Shown piece after piece: positions 1 to 9,400 of a stretch of 64,000 nucleotides of DNA. The DNA is taken from assembly GCF_000577275.2 (NCBI RefSeq), contig NZ_HG916852.1, forward strand, positions 4,102,001-4,166,000. Reading direction: 5' to 3'. Each line of letters starts with the position of its first letter. The stretch's first letter is position 1. The stretch is from Rhizobium favelukesii (GTDB lineage: Bacteria; Pseudomonadota; Alphaproteobacteria; Rhizobiales; Rhizobiaceae). Under the pieces are notes generated by a model. It saw only the letters and a list, made by a program, of their open reading frames with translations, was not told where the DNA came from and did not search any database. A program made the position numbers and the translations under genes.

Positions 1-184
1 CAACGGCTTCCTTACCGCCGTCCTTTGCCCACGCGGCGTTCGCTTCATCGAGCGCGTTCTTCAGGCTGGCCGCCGCAAAAACAGTGACCTTTTCCGCAGC
101 TGCGGCAGGCGTTGCGGCAACACCCGTGAAGACTGCCGAAATGGCAGCGGCGGCAAATTTGATCCATTGGCGGCGACTGCGCAT
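1..184 (-). CDS. modA: Molybdate ABC transporter periplasmic binding protein (N-terminal part, runs off window)
   Basis: Only the first 61 codons are present; the gene continues beyond base 1. The product begins with a basic, Arg-rich stretch (MRSRRQWIK), then an Ala-rich hydrophobic segment ending in PAAAA, which fits a Sec or Tat-like export signal. The mature start EKVTVFAAASLKNALDEAN is the characteristic opening of ModA, the periplasmic molybdate/tungstate-binding protein of the ModABC importer. A ModE-like operator lies just upstream (246-269), which supports the assignment independently. The start at 184 is the only ATG ahead of the signal peptide. modBC would lie to the left of the window. 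Confidence 0.85.
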   Translation of the reverse strand, partial: MRSRRQWIKFAAAAISAVFTGVAATPAAAAEKVTVFAAASLKNALDEANAAWAKDGGKEAV

Positions 185-216
185 GATCTCTCCCCGAATC
201 TTCGAAATATCCGGAG

Positions 217-269
217 AAATATAACGTTGCCAGCGACTTGGCCAGCGTTATATTTTCGTGAGCATAACC
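217..269 (-). promoter_or_regulatory. ModE-like molybdate operator (Mo-box) upstream of modA
   Basis: Positions 246-269 read CGTTATAT, nine bases, then CATAACC. This is the spacing and half-site arrangement of the enterobacterial ModE operator of modA as I recall it. A further half-site ATATAACG at 219-226 faces the 246-253 half-site, making a perfect 10-bp inverted repeat (217-226 / 246-255, 19-bp spacer). Binding of Mo-loaded ModE here would repress modA. No modE gene is in the window, so this is inference from sequence match plus the adjacent gene. Confidence 0.6.
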
Positions 270-520
270 ATCTGGTCGCTCGCCAACCCCCGACTTCACG
301 CATTCGTGATGTGCATGGCTGAGCAATGCTACTCCTTGAAAACGCGAAAGCGACCCTAAAATTCTAGGGGAAAGCTTGCAGAGATCGTGATGCTTCGGCA
401 GAAATCGTTGAGAATGCAAAAGAAATGAGCAAACTGGAAACGGTTTCCAGCTACAGCTATGCTCATGACGCATTGCTGCAATGCAATGGACTCGCTTCAA
501 AAATCCGAGGACTATGGTAC

Positions 521-645
521 AACACTTTCATCGAACGGCGATCTCCTCCTCCCAAAGCCGTTGGATATGGATCGGCAACACTCCTCCTCCCAGTTGTCGA
601 TCAAGTTTATGAAGCCCGACGGATCTCCTCCCCCGTCGGGCTTTT
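521..645 (+). ncRNA. Alpha-r14 (NfeR1/Smr14C-like) trans-acting sRNA with three anti-Shine-Dalgarno loops
   Basis: Three consecutive hairpins each expose a CTCCTCCC-type loop. Hairpin 1: stem 534-539/557-562, loop CTCCTCCTCCC at 543-553. Hairpin 2: stem about 572-579/592-599, loop CTCCTCCTCCC. Hairpin 3: 9-bp stem 614-622/633-641, loop ATCTCCTCCC, followed by TTTT at 642-645, i.e. a Rho-independent terminator. Three hairpins carrying identical anti-SD loops are the hallmark of the rhizobial alpha-r14 family (NfeR1 in Sinorhizobium meliloti), Hfq-linked RNAs that pair with ribosome-binding sites of transporter mRNAs. The 5' end is estimated from a possible -10 (CTATGG at 512-517); the 3' end is well defined. 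It lies alone between modA and nadD. Confidence 0.8.
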
Positions 646-672
646 CATTTGCGCTCTCACGGAAAATCGAAC

Positions 673-1302
673 TTATTTCAAGGCACCGTTCGTGGCGCGG
701 ATGGCGGTCGAGCTGAGGCCGGATCGAGGACCGTGTATGAACGTCCAGGCTGGTGCCCGCCGCTTCCAGAGCGCGCGGGAATCGTCCTCATCGATGCGAG
801 CGAAATCAAATGTCCTCGCCATCTTCGACGACAGAAACGACAGCGTGGAGCCCGGCCGGTCGATAACGGCAATCGGAAATGTGTTGACGATGTCCTGCCA
901 GCGTTGCCACAGATGGAAAGTCTTCAGGCTGTCCGCCCCCATGATCCAGATGAAATGGACATGCGGGTTGCGCGCTTTGACGCGCGCCAACGTGTTCGCC
1001 GTGAAGCTCGTCGCGAAATCACGCTCGAACGCCGTGATCTTGATCGAGGGATGTCGGGCAAGCCGCTCGCTCAAAACGATGCGTTCGGCAAGCGGCAGCA
1101 GATGCCGCCGATCCTTCAGCGGATTGCCGGGAGTGACCATCCACCACAACTGGTCGAGGCCGAGACGCTTGATTGCGATTTCGGCGACCAGCGCGTGTCC
1201 CTCATGCGGCGGATTGAACGAACCGCCGAAAAGACCGACCACCATGCCCCGCTCGCTATGCGGCATGCGAAAGCAACGCCGGTCGATTTCGTCGTTGATC
1301 AC
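673..1302 (-). CDS. nadD: Nicotinate-nucleotide adenylyltransferase
   Basis: Cytosolic enzyme that joins ATP and nicotinate mononucleotide to give deamido-NAD, the step before NAD synthetase. The nucleotidyltransferase signature GGSFNPPHEGH lies near residue 25, and the C-terminal ISSTxIR-type motif appears as LSSTAIRATN; 209 aa is normal for the family. The start is taken as GTG at 1302, one base after the proA stop, so translation is probably coupled; inner ATGs at 1266 (MPHSERG) or 1245 (MVVGLF) are possible because no good Shine-Dalgarno precedes the GTG. It is the last gene of obgE-proB-proA-nadD. The rsfS-rlmH genes that often follow nadD in related genomes are absent here. Confidence 0.93.
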   Translation of the reverse strand: MINDEIDRRCFRMPHSERGMVVGLFGGSFNPPHEGHALVAEIAIKRLGLDQLWWMVTPGNPLKDRRHLLPLAERIVLSERLARHPSIKITAFERDFATSFTANTLARVKARNPHVHFIWIMGADSLKTFHLWQRWQDIVNTFPIAVIDRPGSTLSFLSSKMARTFDFARIDEDDSRALWKRRAPAWTFIHGPRSGLSSTAIRATNGALK

Positions 1303-1303
1303 G

Positions 1304-2579
1304 TCAGGGCCGGGTCTGTCCGGTGCCGTGCACGCGGTATTTGAAGGATGTCAGCTGCTCGACGCCCACAGGGCCGCGAGCGTGCATCTTGCCGGTCGCG
1401 ATGCCGATCTCGGCACCCATTCCGAACTCACCGCCATCGGCAAATTGCGTCGATGCATTGTGCAGCAGGATCGCCGAATCAACCTCGGTGAAGAACCTCT
1501 CCACCACGGTTGGATCCTCGGCAATCACGGCCTCGGTGTGGTTGGAGGAGTAGGTCTGGATATGCTGGATCGCGCCGGAAATGCCGTCGACGACGGCGAC
1601 CGAAACGATGGCATCCAGATACTCTGTCGACCAGTCTTCCTCCGTGGCGGGCTTCACGCCAGGCATTGCCTGAACAACGGCGGCCGAACCGCGGATCTCG
1701 CAACCGGCTCCCGCCACGGCTTCCAGCAGCGGACGAAGATGTGTATCGGCTGCAGCACTATCGACGAGAATCGTCTCCACTGCACCGCAGATACCCGTGC
1801 GCCGCATCTTCGCATTGACGACGATCTCCTTCGCCATACGGAGATCGGCGGACGCGTCCACATAAATATGGCAAAGCCCCTCGAGGTGCGCGAAGACGGG
1901 CACTCGGGCCTCATTCTGAACGCGCGCCACAAGACTCTTGCCGCCACGCGGAACGATAACGTCGATTGCACCATCCAGTCCGCGCAGCATCGCGCCGACG
2001 GCGGCCCTGTCGGTCACCGGCACGAGCTGAATGGCATGGTCTGGAAGTCCGGCGGCCTTCAAGCCCTGTACGAGGCAGGCATGGATCGCCTGCGAAGAAC
2101 GCCGAGAGTCCGAACCACAACGCAGAACGACCGCATTGCCGGCTTTCAGGCAAAGCGCACCCGCATCCGCCGTCACGTTCGGACGGCTCTCGAAAATCAC
2201 CCCGATGACGCCGAGCGGTGTGCGAACGCGCTCGATCTTCAAGCCATTCGGCCGCTCCCAGGCTGCGACCACCTCGCCGACCGGATCCTTGAGGGCGGCA
2301 ATCGCGCGGATACCCTCGGCCATGTCGGCGATACGCTTTTCGGTCAAAGTCAAACGATCGACGAAGGACTCGAGCATATCAGTGCCGGCGACGTCCTTAA
2401 GATCCTTGGCATTCTCCGAGAGGATGTGATCGTTGCCGGCGAGGATCGCATCTGCCATGGCACTCAACGCCCTGTTCTTCGCCTCGGTGGATGCAAAGCC
2501 CAACGGTCGCGCCGCGGCCTTTGCCTTGCGGCCGATGTCGTTCATCAGCACGTCAATGTCAGGGCTCTGCGCAACGGTA

Positions 2580-2587
<8 letters not shown>
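1304..2587 (-). CDS. proA: Glutamate-5-semialdehyde dehydrogenase (gamma-glutamyl phosphate reductase)
   Basis: Second enzyme of proline synthesis: NADPH-dependent reduction of gamma-glutamyl phosphate to glutamate semialdehyde. The 427-aa product shows the aldehyde-dehydrogenase fold: the cofactor region ([32 protein letters not shown]), the VPRGGKSLV segment, and the catalytic cysteine in [11 protein letters not shown]. The C-terminal GTGQTRP tail is short and polar. It overlaps the end of proB by 8 bp, which fits the usual tight ProB-ProA coupling that channels the labile phosphate intermediate. All upstream cistrons of the operon read the same way. Confidence 0.96.
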
Positions 2588-4878
<2,291 letters not shown>

Positions 4879-4902
4879 TCAATCGGAGGTCAAAGGGTTA
4901 TC

Positions 4903-5766
4903 GTGAAGTTTGCGAGCTATAACATACAGTACGGCTTCGGTCTTGATGGCATCTACGACCTCGACCGAATCGCTGCGAGCCTCGAGGGCGGCGACATCAT
5001 CGCGCTCCAGGAGGTGACCCGGGGCTTCGTTCGCAACGACTATGCCGACATGGTTGCGGACCTTGCCGCGCTTTTTCCCAACCATTTCTGGGCCTATGGA
5101 CCTGCATGTGATCTGCATGTCGAGGAGGCTTCCGACGGTTGGCCGCCGCGCGGAACCCGTTTCCAGTTCGGAAACATGGTGCTCTCGCGCTGGCCGATCC
5201 TGTCGACCCGAACACTGCTTCTGCCGCGCAGCCGAACGATCTCCAAGATTAATCTCCAGCGCGGGGCGACTGAGGCCGTTATCGGGACGCCTGCCGGCGC
5301 GCTGCGTGTTTACTCGGTGCATCTCGATCATGTCTCCATCGACGAGCGCGCCCGGCAGCGTTCCCACCTGAACGAGCGCATCAATGCCTTTGTTACCGAG
5401 GGCGGGTCGCTCACGGGTTCCGCAGAATTCGATATTAGCGATCCGCCGCTGCCCGAGGACTATATCGTCATGGGAGACTTCAACATGACGCCGGAATCGC
5501 CGGAATATTGCATTTTCGCTGGCGCCACCGACGGCTATTACGGCCGCGTCCCGCGCATTGGCACGCCCATCGACGCACTTGCGGCGCTGAAGCCCTACAC
5601 GCCCGGCAGCTATAGCTGGATGGATCCCAAGGATCACGGCAAACGCATGCATCTTGATTACTGCTTTGTCAGCTGCGGCGTTGCTGGCCGCCTGAAATCG
5701 GCAAAGATCGATACGAATTCGGTCGGCTCCGATCACTTTCCCGTCTGGGTCGAGATCGAGGCATAG
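4903..5766 (+). CDS. Endonuclease/exonuclease/phosphatase (EEP) family protein
   Basis: DNase I/sphingomyelinase-fold metal-dependent phosphodiesterase of unknown substrate. Visible EEP motifs: the N-terminal strand FASYNIQYGFG, the metal-binding Glu in IALQEVTRGF, the middle YSVHLDHVS histidine region, MGDFNMTPES with catalytic Asp/Asn, and the terminal SDHFPVWVE Asp-His pair. Start chosen at GTG 4903 (VKFASYN, 287 aa): the EEP fold starts immediately and GGAGGT at 4885-4890 lies upstream, though 12 bases is a long spacing. The same frame is open far upstream but there it is antisense to obgE. No signal peptide is seen, so probably cytosolic. It is the only plus-strand gene inserted in the minus-strand obgE-GNAT block. 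Confidence 0.85.
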   Translation: MKFASYNIQYGFGLDGIYDLDRIAASLEGGDIIALQEVTRGFVRNDYADMVADLAALFPNHFWAYGPACDLHVEEASDGWPPRGTRFQFGNMVLSRWPILSTRTLLLPRSRTISKINLQRGATEAVIGTPAGALRVYSVHLDHVSIDERARQRSHLNERINAFVTEGGSLTGSAEFDISDPPLPEDYIVMGDFNMTPESPEYCIFAGATDGYYGRVPRIGTPIDALAALKPYTPGSYSWMDPKDHGKRMHLDYCFVSCGVAGRLKSAKIDTNSVGSDHFPVWVEIEA

Positions 5767-5771
5767 GGGTC

Positions 5772-5804
5772 GAGGCGTCCTGATGTATCGGGACGCCTCC
5801 TTTT
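5772..5804 (+). terminator. Rho-independent terminator after the EEP gene
   Basis: GAGGCGTCC (5772-5780) pairs with GGACGCCTC (5791-5799), with a 10-base loop, followed by CTTTTC. It sits 6 bp after the EEP stop and just before the convergent end of the GNAT gene. Confidence 0.75.
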
Positions 5805-5808
5805 CATC

Positions 5809-6396
5809 TCAAGCGATCCTGGCCTGTTGCAGGGCACCTGGCTTCAGCATCGTCTCGACATGCGTCACCATAGTGTTGCGCGCGAAGCTGTAGATTTCGC
5901 TGCAACCGGTCATCCGGAAGCCAAGCTTTTCCTGCAGCTTCAGCGACGCCGGGTTGTCGGCGAAGACACCGGAATGGACCGCTATCTCAGGCATTCGGCG
6001 CGAAAAGCGCCCCAACACAGCCGATACCGCCTCGCTCATGTAGCCCCGCCGCCAGTAGTAGCGGTTCAGCCAATAGCCAAGGTGCCAAAGTCCATGGCGA
6101 AGCTCGACCGAGACGACGCCGATATGAGCATCGTCGCCGGCCGTGATGGCAAACTGCCAATCGGGCATGCTTCCGGCCGTCACCGGCACCAGCCAGTCGA
6201 GCGCGTCCTGCCTGTCGTAGGGAGCAGGAACGCGCGCGAGCATCCGGGTGACGGCGAAATCGGACAACGTGTCTGCAATCGCATCCGCGTCACTCAGCCT
6301 GTGCGGGCGCAGCACCAGCCGATCCGTTGTGATGACCGACAGCGAACCGGGCGTCATCGACTGGCTCCTGGATCTTCGAAGACTGATCGCGTTCAT
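5809..6396 (-). CDS. GNAT family N-acetyltransferase (RimJ/RimL-like)
   Basis: Acetyl-CoA-dependent N-acetyltransferase with unknown acceptor. The product (195 aa) reads ITTDRLVLRPHRLSDADAI at the start, the usual opening of RimJ/RimL-type GNATs. The acetyl-CoA-binding region follows the LGYWLNRYYWRRGYMSEAV strand/helix. The NPASLKLQEKLGFR motif near the C-terminus is the standard beta4-alpha4 segment. The ATG at 6396 overlaps the upstream GNAT stop as ATGA, so the pair is translationally coupled. The frame stays open upstream but only as antisense-like sequence over its neighbour. Such paired GNATs are common next to rplU-rpmA in rhizobia. Confidence 0.85.
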   Translation of the reverse strand: MNAISLRRSRSQSMTPGSLSVITTDRLVLRPHRLSDADAIADTLSDFAVTRMLARVPAPYDRQDALDWLVPVTAGSMPDWQFAITAGDDAHIGVVSVELRHGLWHLGYWLNRYYWRRGYMSEAVSAVLGRFSRRMPEIAVHSGVFADNPASLKLQEKLGFRMTGCSEIYSFARNTMVTHVETMLKPGALQQARIA

Positions 6397-7049
6397 AAGA
6401 CGCTCCCCCAGCTTCTCAACGACATCCAGGTCTTGCGATCGAGCCTGTACCACTCGACCGGCACGTTGCTGCCGAGCGCCAGTGATGCCGCCAGCCCCGA
6501 TCCCTGGAACTGGAAACCGCACTTCTGGATGACCCGCCGCGAAGCGACGTTCATGACCCGGCAACGGGCATCGATCTGATCGACATCCTGCCTTGTACGG
6601 AAGACCATATCGACCAGAGCGTGGCATGCCTCGGTCATAAAGCCTTGATTCCAGTAAGGTTCTCCAAGCCAGTAACCAATCTCGACAGTCCGCCCGTCGA
6701 GATGCGGTTCGACCCCGCAGCAACCCACAAATGCGCCGTTCTCCGCTTTGGTAATCGCATAGACGCACTTGCCGATCTCGCCGTTTTTCGTGCGACGCAC
6801 GAAGTCGGCGGCATCATTGGCCGTGTACGGGTGCGGCATACGCGACACCATGGTGGCGACTTTGGCGTTGTTGGCAAGATGGGCAAGGGCGTCGATGTCT
6901 TCTTCGTGCGGCGCGCGCATGACGAGCCGTTCCGACAATAAGACAGGGCAATCGGTCCTTAACCGTTCCGGCCTCAGCCGTTCCTTGGGAGACCGCTGGT
7001 CTTCCCGGGGAGACCGCGATTGGCCTTCCCTTAACAATTCGCCTTGCAT
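6393..7049 (-). CDS. GNAT family N-acetyltransferase (RimJ/RimL-like)
   Basis: Second acetyltransferase of the coupled pair, likely modifying a protein N-terminus or small molecule; acceptor unknown. After a basic N-terminal tail (about residues 1-30) it shows LLSERLVMRAPHEEDIDALA, an IGYWLGEPYWNQGFMTEAC cofactor-binding motif and NVASRRVIQKCGFQ, all diagnostic of GNAT. The start at 7049 (MQGELL, 218 aa) is preferred over 7073 because GGAGG (complement of 7057-7061) precedes it at the right distance. It follows the rpmA terminator, so it likely has its own promoter or reads through. Confidence 0.85.
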   Translation of the reverse strand: MQGELLREGQSRSPREDQRSPKERLRPERLRTDCPVLLSERLVMRAPHEEDIDALAHLANNAKVATMVSRMPHPYTANDAADFVRRTKNGEIGKCVYAITKAENGAFVGCCGVEPHLDGRTVEIGYWLGEPYWNQGFMTEACHALVDMVFRTRQDVDQIDARCRVMNVASRRVIQKCGFQFQGSGLAASLALGSNVPVEWYRLDRKTWMSLRSWGSVL

Positions 7050-7074
7050 GTTCAGTCCTCCTTCGTTGGACAAG

Positions 7075-7104
7075 AAAAAAGGGGAGATGGCGCCCCATCT
7101 CCCC
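7075..7104 (-). terminator. Rho-independent terminator of the rplU-rpmA operon
   Basis: A perfect 10-bp stem (7081-7090 with 7095-7104, GGGGAGATGG/CCATCTCCCC, 4-base loop) is followed on the minus strand by six Ts (7080-7075). It lies about 70 bp after the rpmA stop and before the GNAT pair, separating the ribosomal-protein operon from the following genes. Confidence 0.85.
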
Positions 7105-7175
7105 TGTTTTCTGGACTGAACCTGATACGCTCAGCCGGGTCGATGAGACGCCGGCTGTTTTAGAGCGCTACCGGC

Positions 7176-7445
7176 TTATTCCGCTGCTTCCGCTTTCGGC
7201 ATTACAGACACGTATACGCGACCGTTGGCCTTCGTTCGGTAGTTCACATTGCCGGCGGTAAGAGCAAAGATCGTGTGATCCTTGCCGAGGCCGACGTTGG
7301 AACCCGGATGCCACTGCGTACCGCGCTGACGCACGATAATGTTGCCTGCGATGACGGCTTCGCCGCCGAACTTCTTCACGCCAAGGCGCTTGGATTCGGA
7401 ATCACGACCGTTGCGCGATGAACCGCCAGCTTTTTTGTGTGCCAT
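7176..7445 (-). CDS. rpmA: 50S ribosomal protein L27
   Basis: An 89-aa basic protein beginning [20 protein letters not shown], the invariant N-terminus of bL27 that reaches the peptidyl-transferase centre. It continues with [24 protein letters not shown] and [12 protein letters not shown]. No N-terminal extension of the kind cleaved in Firmicutes is present. A Shine-Dalgarno GGAG lies a few bases upstream. It is the second gene of the rplU-rpmA operon, 35 bp after rplU. Confidence 0.98.
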   Translation of the reverse strand: MAHKKAGGSSRNGRDSESKRLGVKKFGGEAVIAGNIIVRQRGTQWHPGSNVGLGKDHTIFALTAGNVNYRTKANGRVYVSVMPKAEAAE

Positions 7446-7480
7446 TGGAGTTCTCCTTTAAACCTTAAAGTCCCGTGATC

Positions 7481-7798
7481 TTACTGAGCAGCCACGATGT
7501 CCGTAATACGGACAACGGTGTGATGCTGGCGATGGCCGCGCGTACGCTTCGAGTTCTGACGACGGCGCTTCTTGAAGGCGATGACCTTCTTGCCGCGGTT
7601 GTGCTCGACCACTTCGGCCTTGACGGAAGCGCCCTTGACGAAGGGAGCACCAATCGCAGCGTCGGCGCCTTCGCCGATTACGAGGACTTCGGTGAATTCA
7701 ATTGCGTCGCCAGCGGTTGCTTCAAGCTTCTCGATGGTCAGCACGTCGTTTGCTGCCACACGGTACTGCTTACCGCCGGTCTTGATGACTGCGAACAT
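7481..7798 (-). CDS. rplU: 50S ribosomal protein L21
   Basis: A 105-aa protein starting [14 protein letters not shown], the invariant opening of bL21, and carrying the conserved basic C-terminal block [23 protein letters not shown]. It binds 23S rRNA in the 50S subunit. It is the first gene of rplU-rpmA. A near-consensus promoter at 7980-8008 implies a leader of about 175 nt, long enough for post-transcriptional control, though I do not recognise a known leader motif. Confidence 0.98.
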   Translation of the reverse strand: MFAVIKTGGKQYRVAANDVLTIEKLEATAGDAIEFTEVLVIGEGADAAIGAPFVKGASVKAEVVEHNRGKKVIAFKKRRRQNSKRTRGHRQHHTVVRITDIVAAQ

Positions 7799-7979
7799 TT
7801 TTTATCCTTTCATGTTCGTTCCGGCTCATACCCGCAACAAGCAGGTGGCCGTCTTTTTATCAGTCGAGGTTAAGCAGGGATTTCAGAGGCTTTCGCCCAG
7901 AACTCTCGCTGCCGGTGATCCGCCCCGCGCGAACGCGAGACTGGCAAGGCGCGGACTTATCCACACCTATTGCGAAGCC

Positions 7980-8008
7980 GAGATACGCGAGGCCAAAAAC
8001 ACTGTCAA
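7980..8008 (-). promoter_or_regulatory. Sigma-70-type promoter of rplU-rpmA
   Basis: On the minus strand TTGACA (complement of 8003-8008), exactly 17 bases, then TATCTC (complement of 7980-7985). This is close to the housekeeping consensus and about 180 bp ahead of rplU. It also sits about 95 bp from the divergent tRNA-Ser. Between the promoter and rplU (7799-7979) I see leader sequence only. Confidence 0.7.
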
Positions 8009-8103
8009 GACAAAAGGATGAAAAGCATTGAGATTTCGTCTTGCCAGCCCGTCATTCTCTCGCTAAGAGAACGCCCGCGCCGAACAAGCGCCGACCAGAC
8101 CGC

Positions 8104-8193
8104 GGAGAGGTGGCAGAGTGGTCGAATGCACCGCACTCGAAATGCGGCATACCTGCAAGGGTATCGTGGGTTCAAATCCCACCCTCTCCGCCA
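8104..8193 (+). tRNA. tRNA-Ser (anticodon CGA)
   Basis: Acceptor GGAGAGG (8104-8110) pairs with CCTCTCC (8183-8189); discriminator G8190 and encoded CCA at 8191-8193. The anticodon stem CCGCA/TGCGG (8131-8135/8143-8147) carries loop CTCGAAA with anticodon CGA at 8138-8140, reading UCG. A long variable arm follows, as expected for tRNA-Ser, and the T arm GTGGG-TTCAAAT-CCCAC is complete. The gene is intact although mobile-element debris starts about 10 bp after its 3' end. Confidence 0.97.
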
Positions 8194-8203
8194 TTAAATC
8201 CTC

Positions 8204-8550
8204 TGTCCAGCCCGGAGACATAGGTAACAAAACGTACTTAACACATGGGTGACAACCTCGTGCCGAACGGGTTGTCGATGGTTTGCAAAGTCCTCTGCTC
8301 CAGGTCGATATCTCCCAGATCATAGTGCATGAAGCTAACGAGCCAAATACCGTCGTCGACTTCCTTGATTCCCAGTTTCTGTCCTGCCAGCACGGTCGAG
8401 ATATTGATCTTCTTGCGGTAGATGCAGATGCGGCCGCAATTGGTCACCAGTGCGTCACGGTCGTGGAACGGATAATCGATCTCCGGCAGCCCGTTATATC
8501 GGCGCGCCGATGGTGTGTAGAGAACGACCGGCGACTCAGCGTCCTTCGTT
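8204..8550 (-). mobile_element. Remnant of an IS481-like insertion sequence (3' end with terminal repeat)
   Basis: The outer end at 8204 reads TGTCCAGCCCGGAGACATAG followed by GTAACA and, further in, CACATGGGTGAC. This resembles the TGT...ACA-type termini of IS481-family elements that I recall from rhizobia. It is joined to the C-terminal third of a transposase (8238-8540). The 5' two thirds, including the DDE core and the other inverted repeat, are missing. The end lies about 10 bp from the tRNA-Ser 3' terminus. Confidence 0.6.
8238..8540 (-). pseudogene. Transposase C-terminal fragment (IS481-like, integrase-core type)
   Basis: The readable frame contains VLYTPSARRYNGLPEIDYPFH, LVTNCGRICIYRKKIN, STVLAGQKLGIKEVDDGIW, SFMHYDLGDIDLEQRTLQ and DNPFGTRLSPMC. 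This is the C-terminal region seen in a common family of alphaproteobacterial IS481-type transposases. The frame stays open upstream to 8702, but the part before about residue 55 is unrelated low-quality sequence, so homology begins near 8540. With no DDE catalytic domain it cannot encode an active enzyme. Confidence 0.7.
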
Positions 8551-8597
8551 TCGAGACCTGTTGGCAACGCCGAAGTGATAGGTAGATGTTCGTTATG

Positions 8598-8715
8598 CGC
8601 CGGGGTAGTCCTTGGCTTCCTCCCAGGGGCATCTACGGGTGATCTTCGGTATCGATGGGAGATCACATGGCGACGATCCGCAAACTTAGAGGACGCTGGC
8701 AAGCACAGGTTCGCC
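8598..8715 (+). repeat. Diverged direct repeat, copy A (integrase 5' region)
   Basis: The segment with ATGCGCC, GTAGTCCTTGGCT and GGGAGAT, then ATGGCGACGATCCGCAAACT, recurs at 12126-12240 in the same orientation with substitutions and small indels. In both copies the unit is the upstream region plus first codons of a tyrosine recombinase gene. The two copies bracket the 8.6-12.2 kb segment. Confidence 0.6.
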
Positions 8716-8926
8716 GGCGCGGCATGAAACCCCGCTGCAAGTCCTTTGGTACGAAGCTGGAAGGGGAGAAGTGGGCGCGTGACCTGGAGGCCCCGGTCGA
8801 TCGCTTCGGTGCCGCGCCGGTCTCAACGTGATCGAGGTTTCTACGATCAGCGGGCACAAGGAACTGCGAATGCTCCGGAGATACGCACACCTCAGTGCGG
8901 ATGATCTCGTTGCTCGTCCGGGGTAG
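8667..8926 (+). pseudogene. Internally deleted tyrosine recombinase (phage-type integrase)
   Basis: The N-terminus (MATIRKLRGRWQAQVRRRG..., to about EAPVDRFGAAP near 8817) matches the SAM-like N-terminal region of rhizobial phage-type integrases. The reading then continues in another frame as GLNVIEVSTISGHKELRMLRRYAHL (8821-8926, stop TAG), the extreme C-terminus with the conserved Gly-His and the nucleophile Tyr in RRYAHL. The whole middle, including the first catalytic Arg and the HxxR box, is absent. The first frame stops at TGA about 5 codons after the junction. A dead gene with a deletion of several hundred bp. Confidence 0.75.
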
Positions 8927-9025
8927 CCATGCATGTGCCTAGCATGCAGGCTGTGGCAGCCACTACTGCGATGCGGAAGGGGGCGGCGAGAGCCGTCCCT
9001 TCGTGCATTGGCGCATAGGTTAATT

Positions 9026-9063
9026 CAAATAGCATTGACTAATTGATTAGTGTCGGCTATTTG
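9026..9063. promoter_or_regulatory. Nested palindrome, probable ArsR-family operator
   Basis: CAAATAGC (9026-9033) pairs with GCTATTTG (9056-9063), and inside it ACTAAT (9038-9043) pairs with ATTAGT (9046-9051). Both share the same centre at 9044/9045, giving a dyad of about 38 bp directly in front of the arsR-type gene. Overlap with the start region suggests autorepression. Confidence 0.55.
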
Positions 9064-9070
9064 ATTGCTC

Positions 9071-9400
9071 ATGACCGAGGCTGAAACCATAACTGCTGTC
9101 ATGCGCGCCCTTGCTGATCCCACGCGGCGGGCCGTGTTCGAGCGCATCGTCAATTCCGACGAGATCACCGTCGTTGAGTTGACCCGCGGCAGCAGTGTGA
9201 CGCAGGGCGCTATCTCACAACATCTCAAGTCCTTGAAACAGGCCGGCCTTGTTTGCGAGCGCCCCGAGGGGCGCAATGTCTATTATCGTGCCCTCCCCGA
9301 CGGTCTGGACCCGCTAGCCGACTGGATGAGCGACTATGGCGTATTCTGGCGCGAACGCTTCGCCGATCTGAGAAACCTGCTGAAGGAAATTGACCCATGA
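9071..9400 (+). CDS. ArsR/SmtB-family winged-helix transcriptional regulator
   Basis: A 109-aa regulator with ALADPTRRAVFERIV, the ArsR-type helix start, the recognition helix VTQGAISQHLKSLKQAGLV, and the beta-wing ERPEGRNVYYRALP. No metal-binding CxC motif is visible, so the signal is not obviously a metal; this resembles the ArsR subgroup paired with SRPBCC (AHSA1) proteins. I chose ATG 9071; an in-frame TTG at 9065 is possible. It is the first gene of a coupled three-gene operon, overlapping the next gene by ATGA, and is probably autoregulated through the dyad at 9026-9063. Confidence 0.88.
   Translation: MTEAETITAVMRALADPTRRAVFERIVNSDEITVVELTRGSSVTQGAISQHLKSLKQAGLVCERPEGRNVYYRALPDGLDPLADWMSDYGVFWRERFADLRNLLKEIDP

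Noticed and set aside
8104..8193. Search for a duplicated tRNA-Ser 3' end (attR) bounding the island
   Set aside because: No second copy of the T-arm/acceptor sequence was seen up to 13 kb, so island limits based on att sites cannot be claimed.
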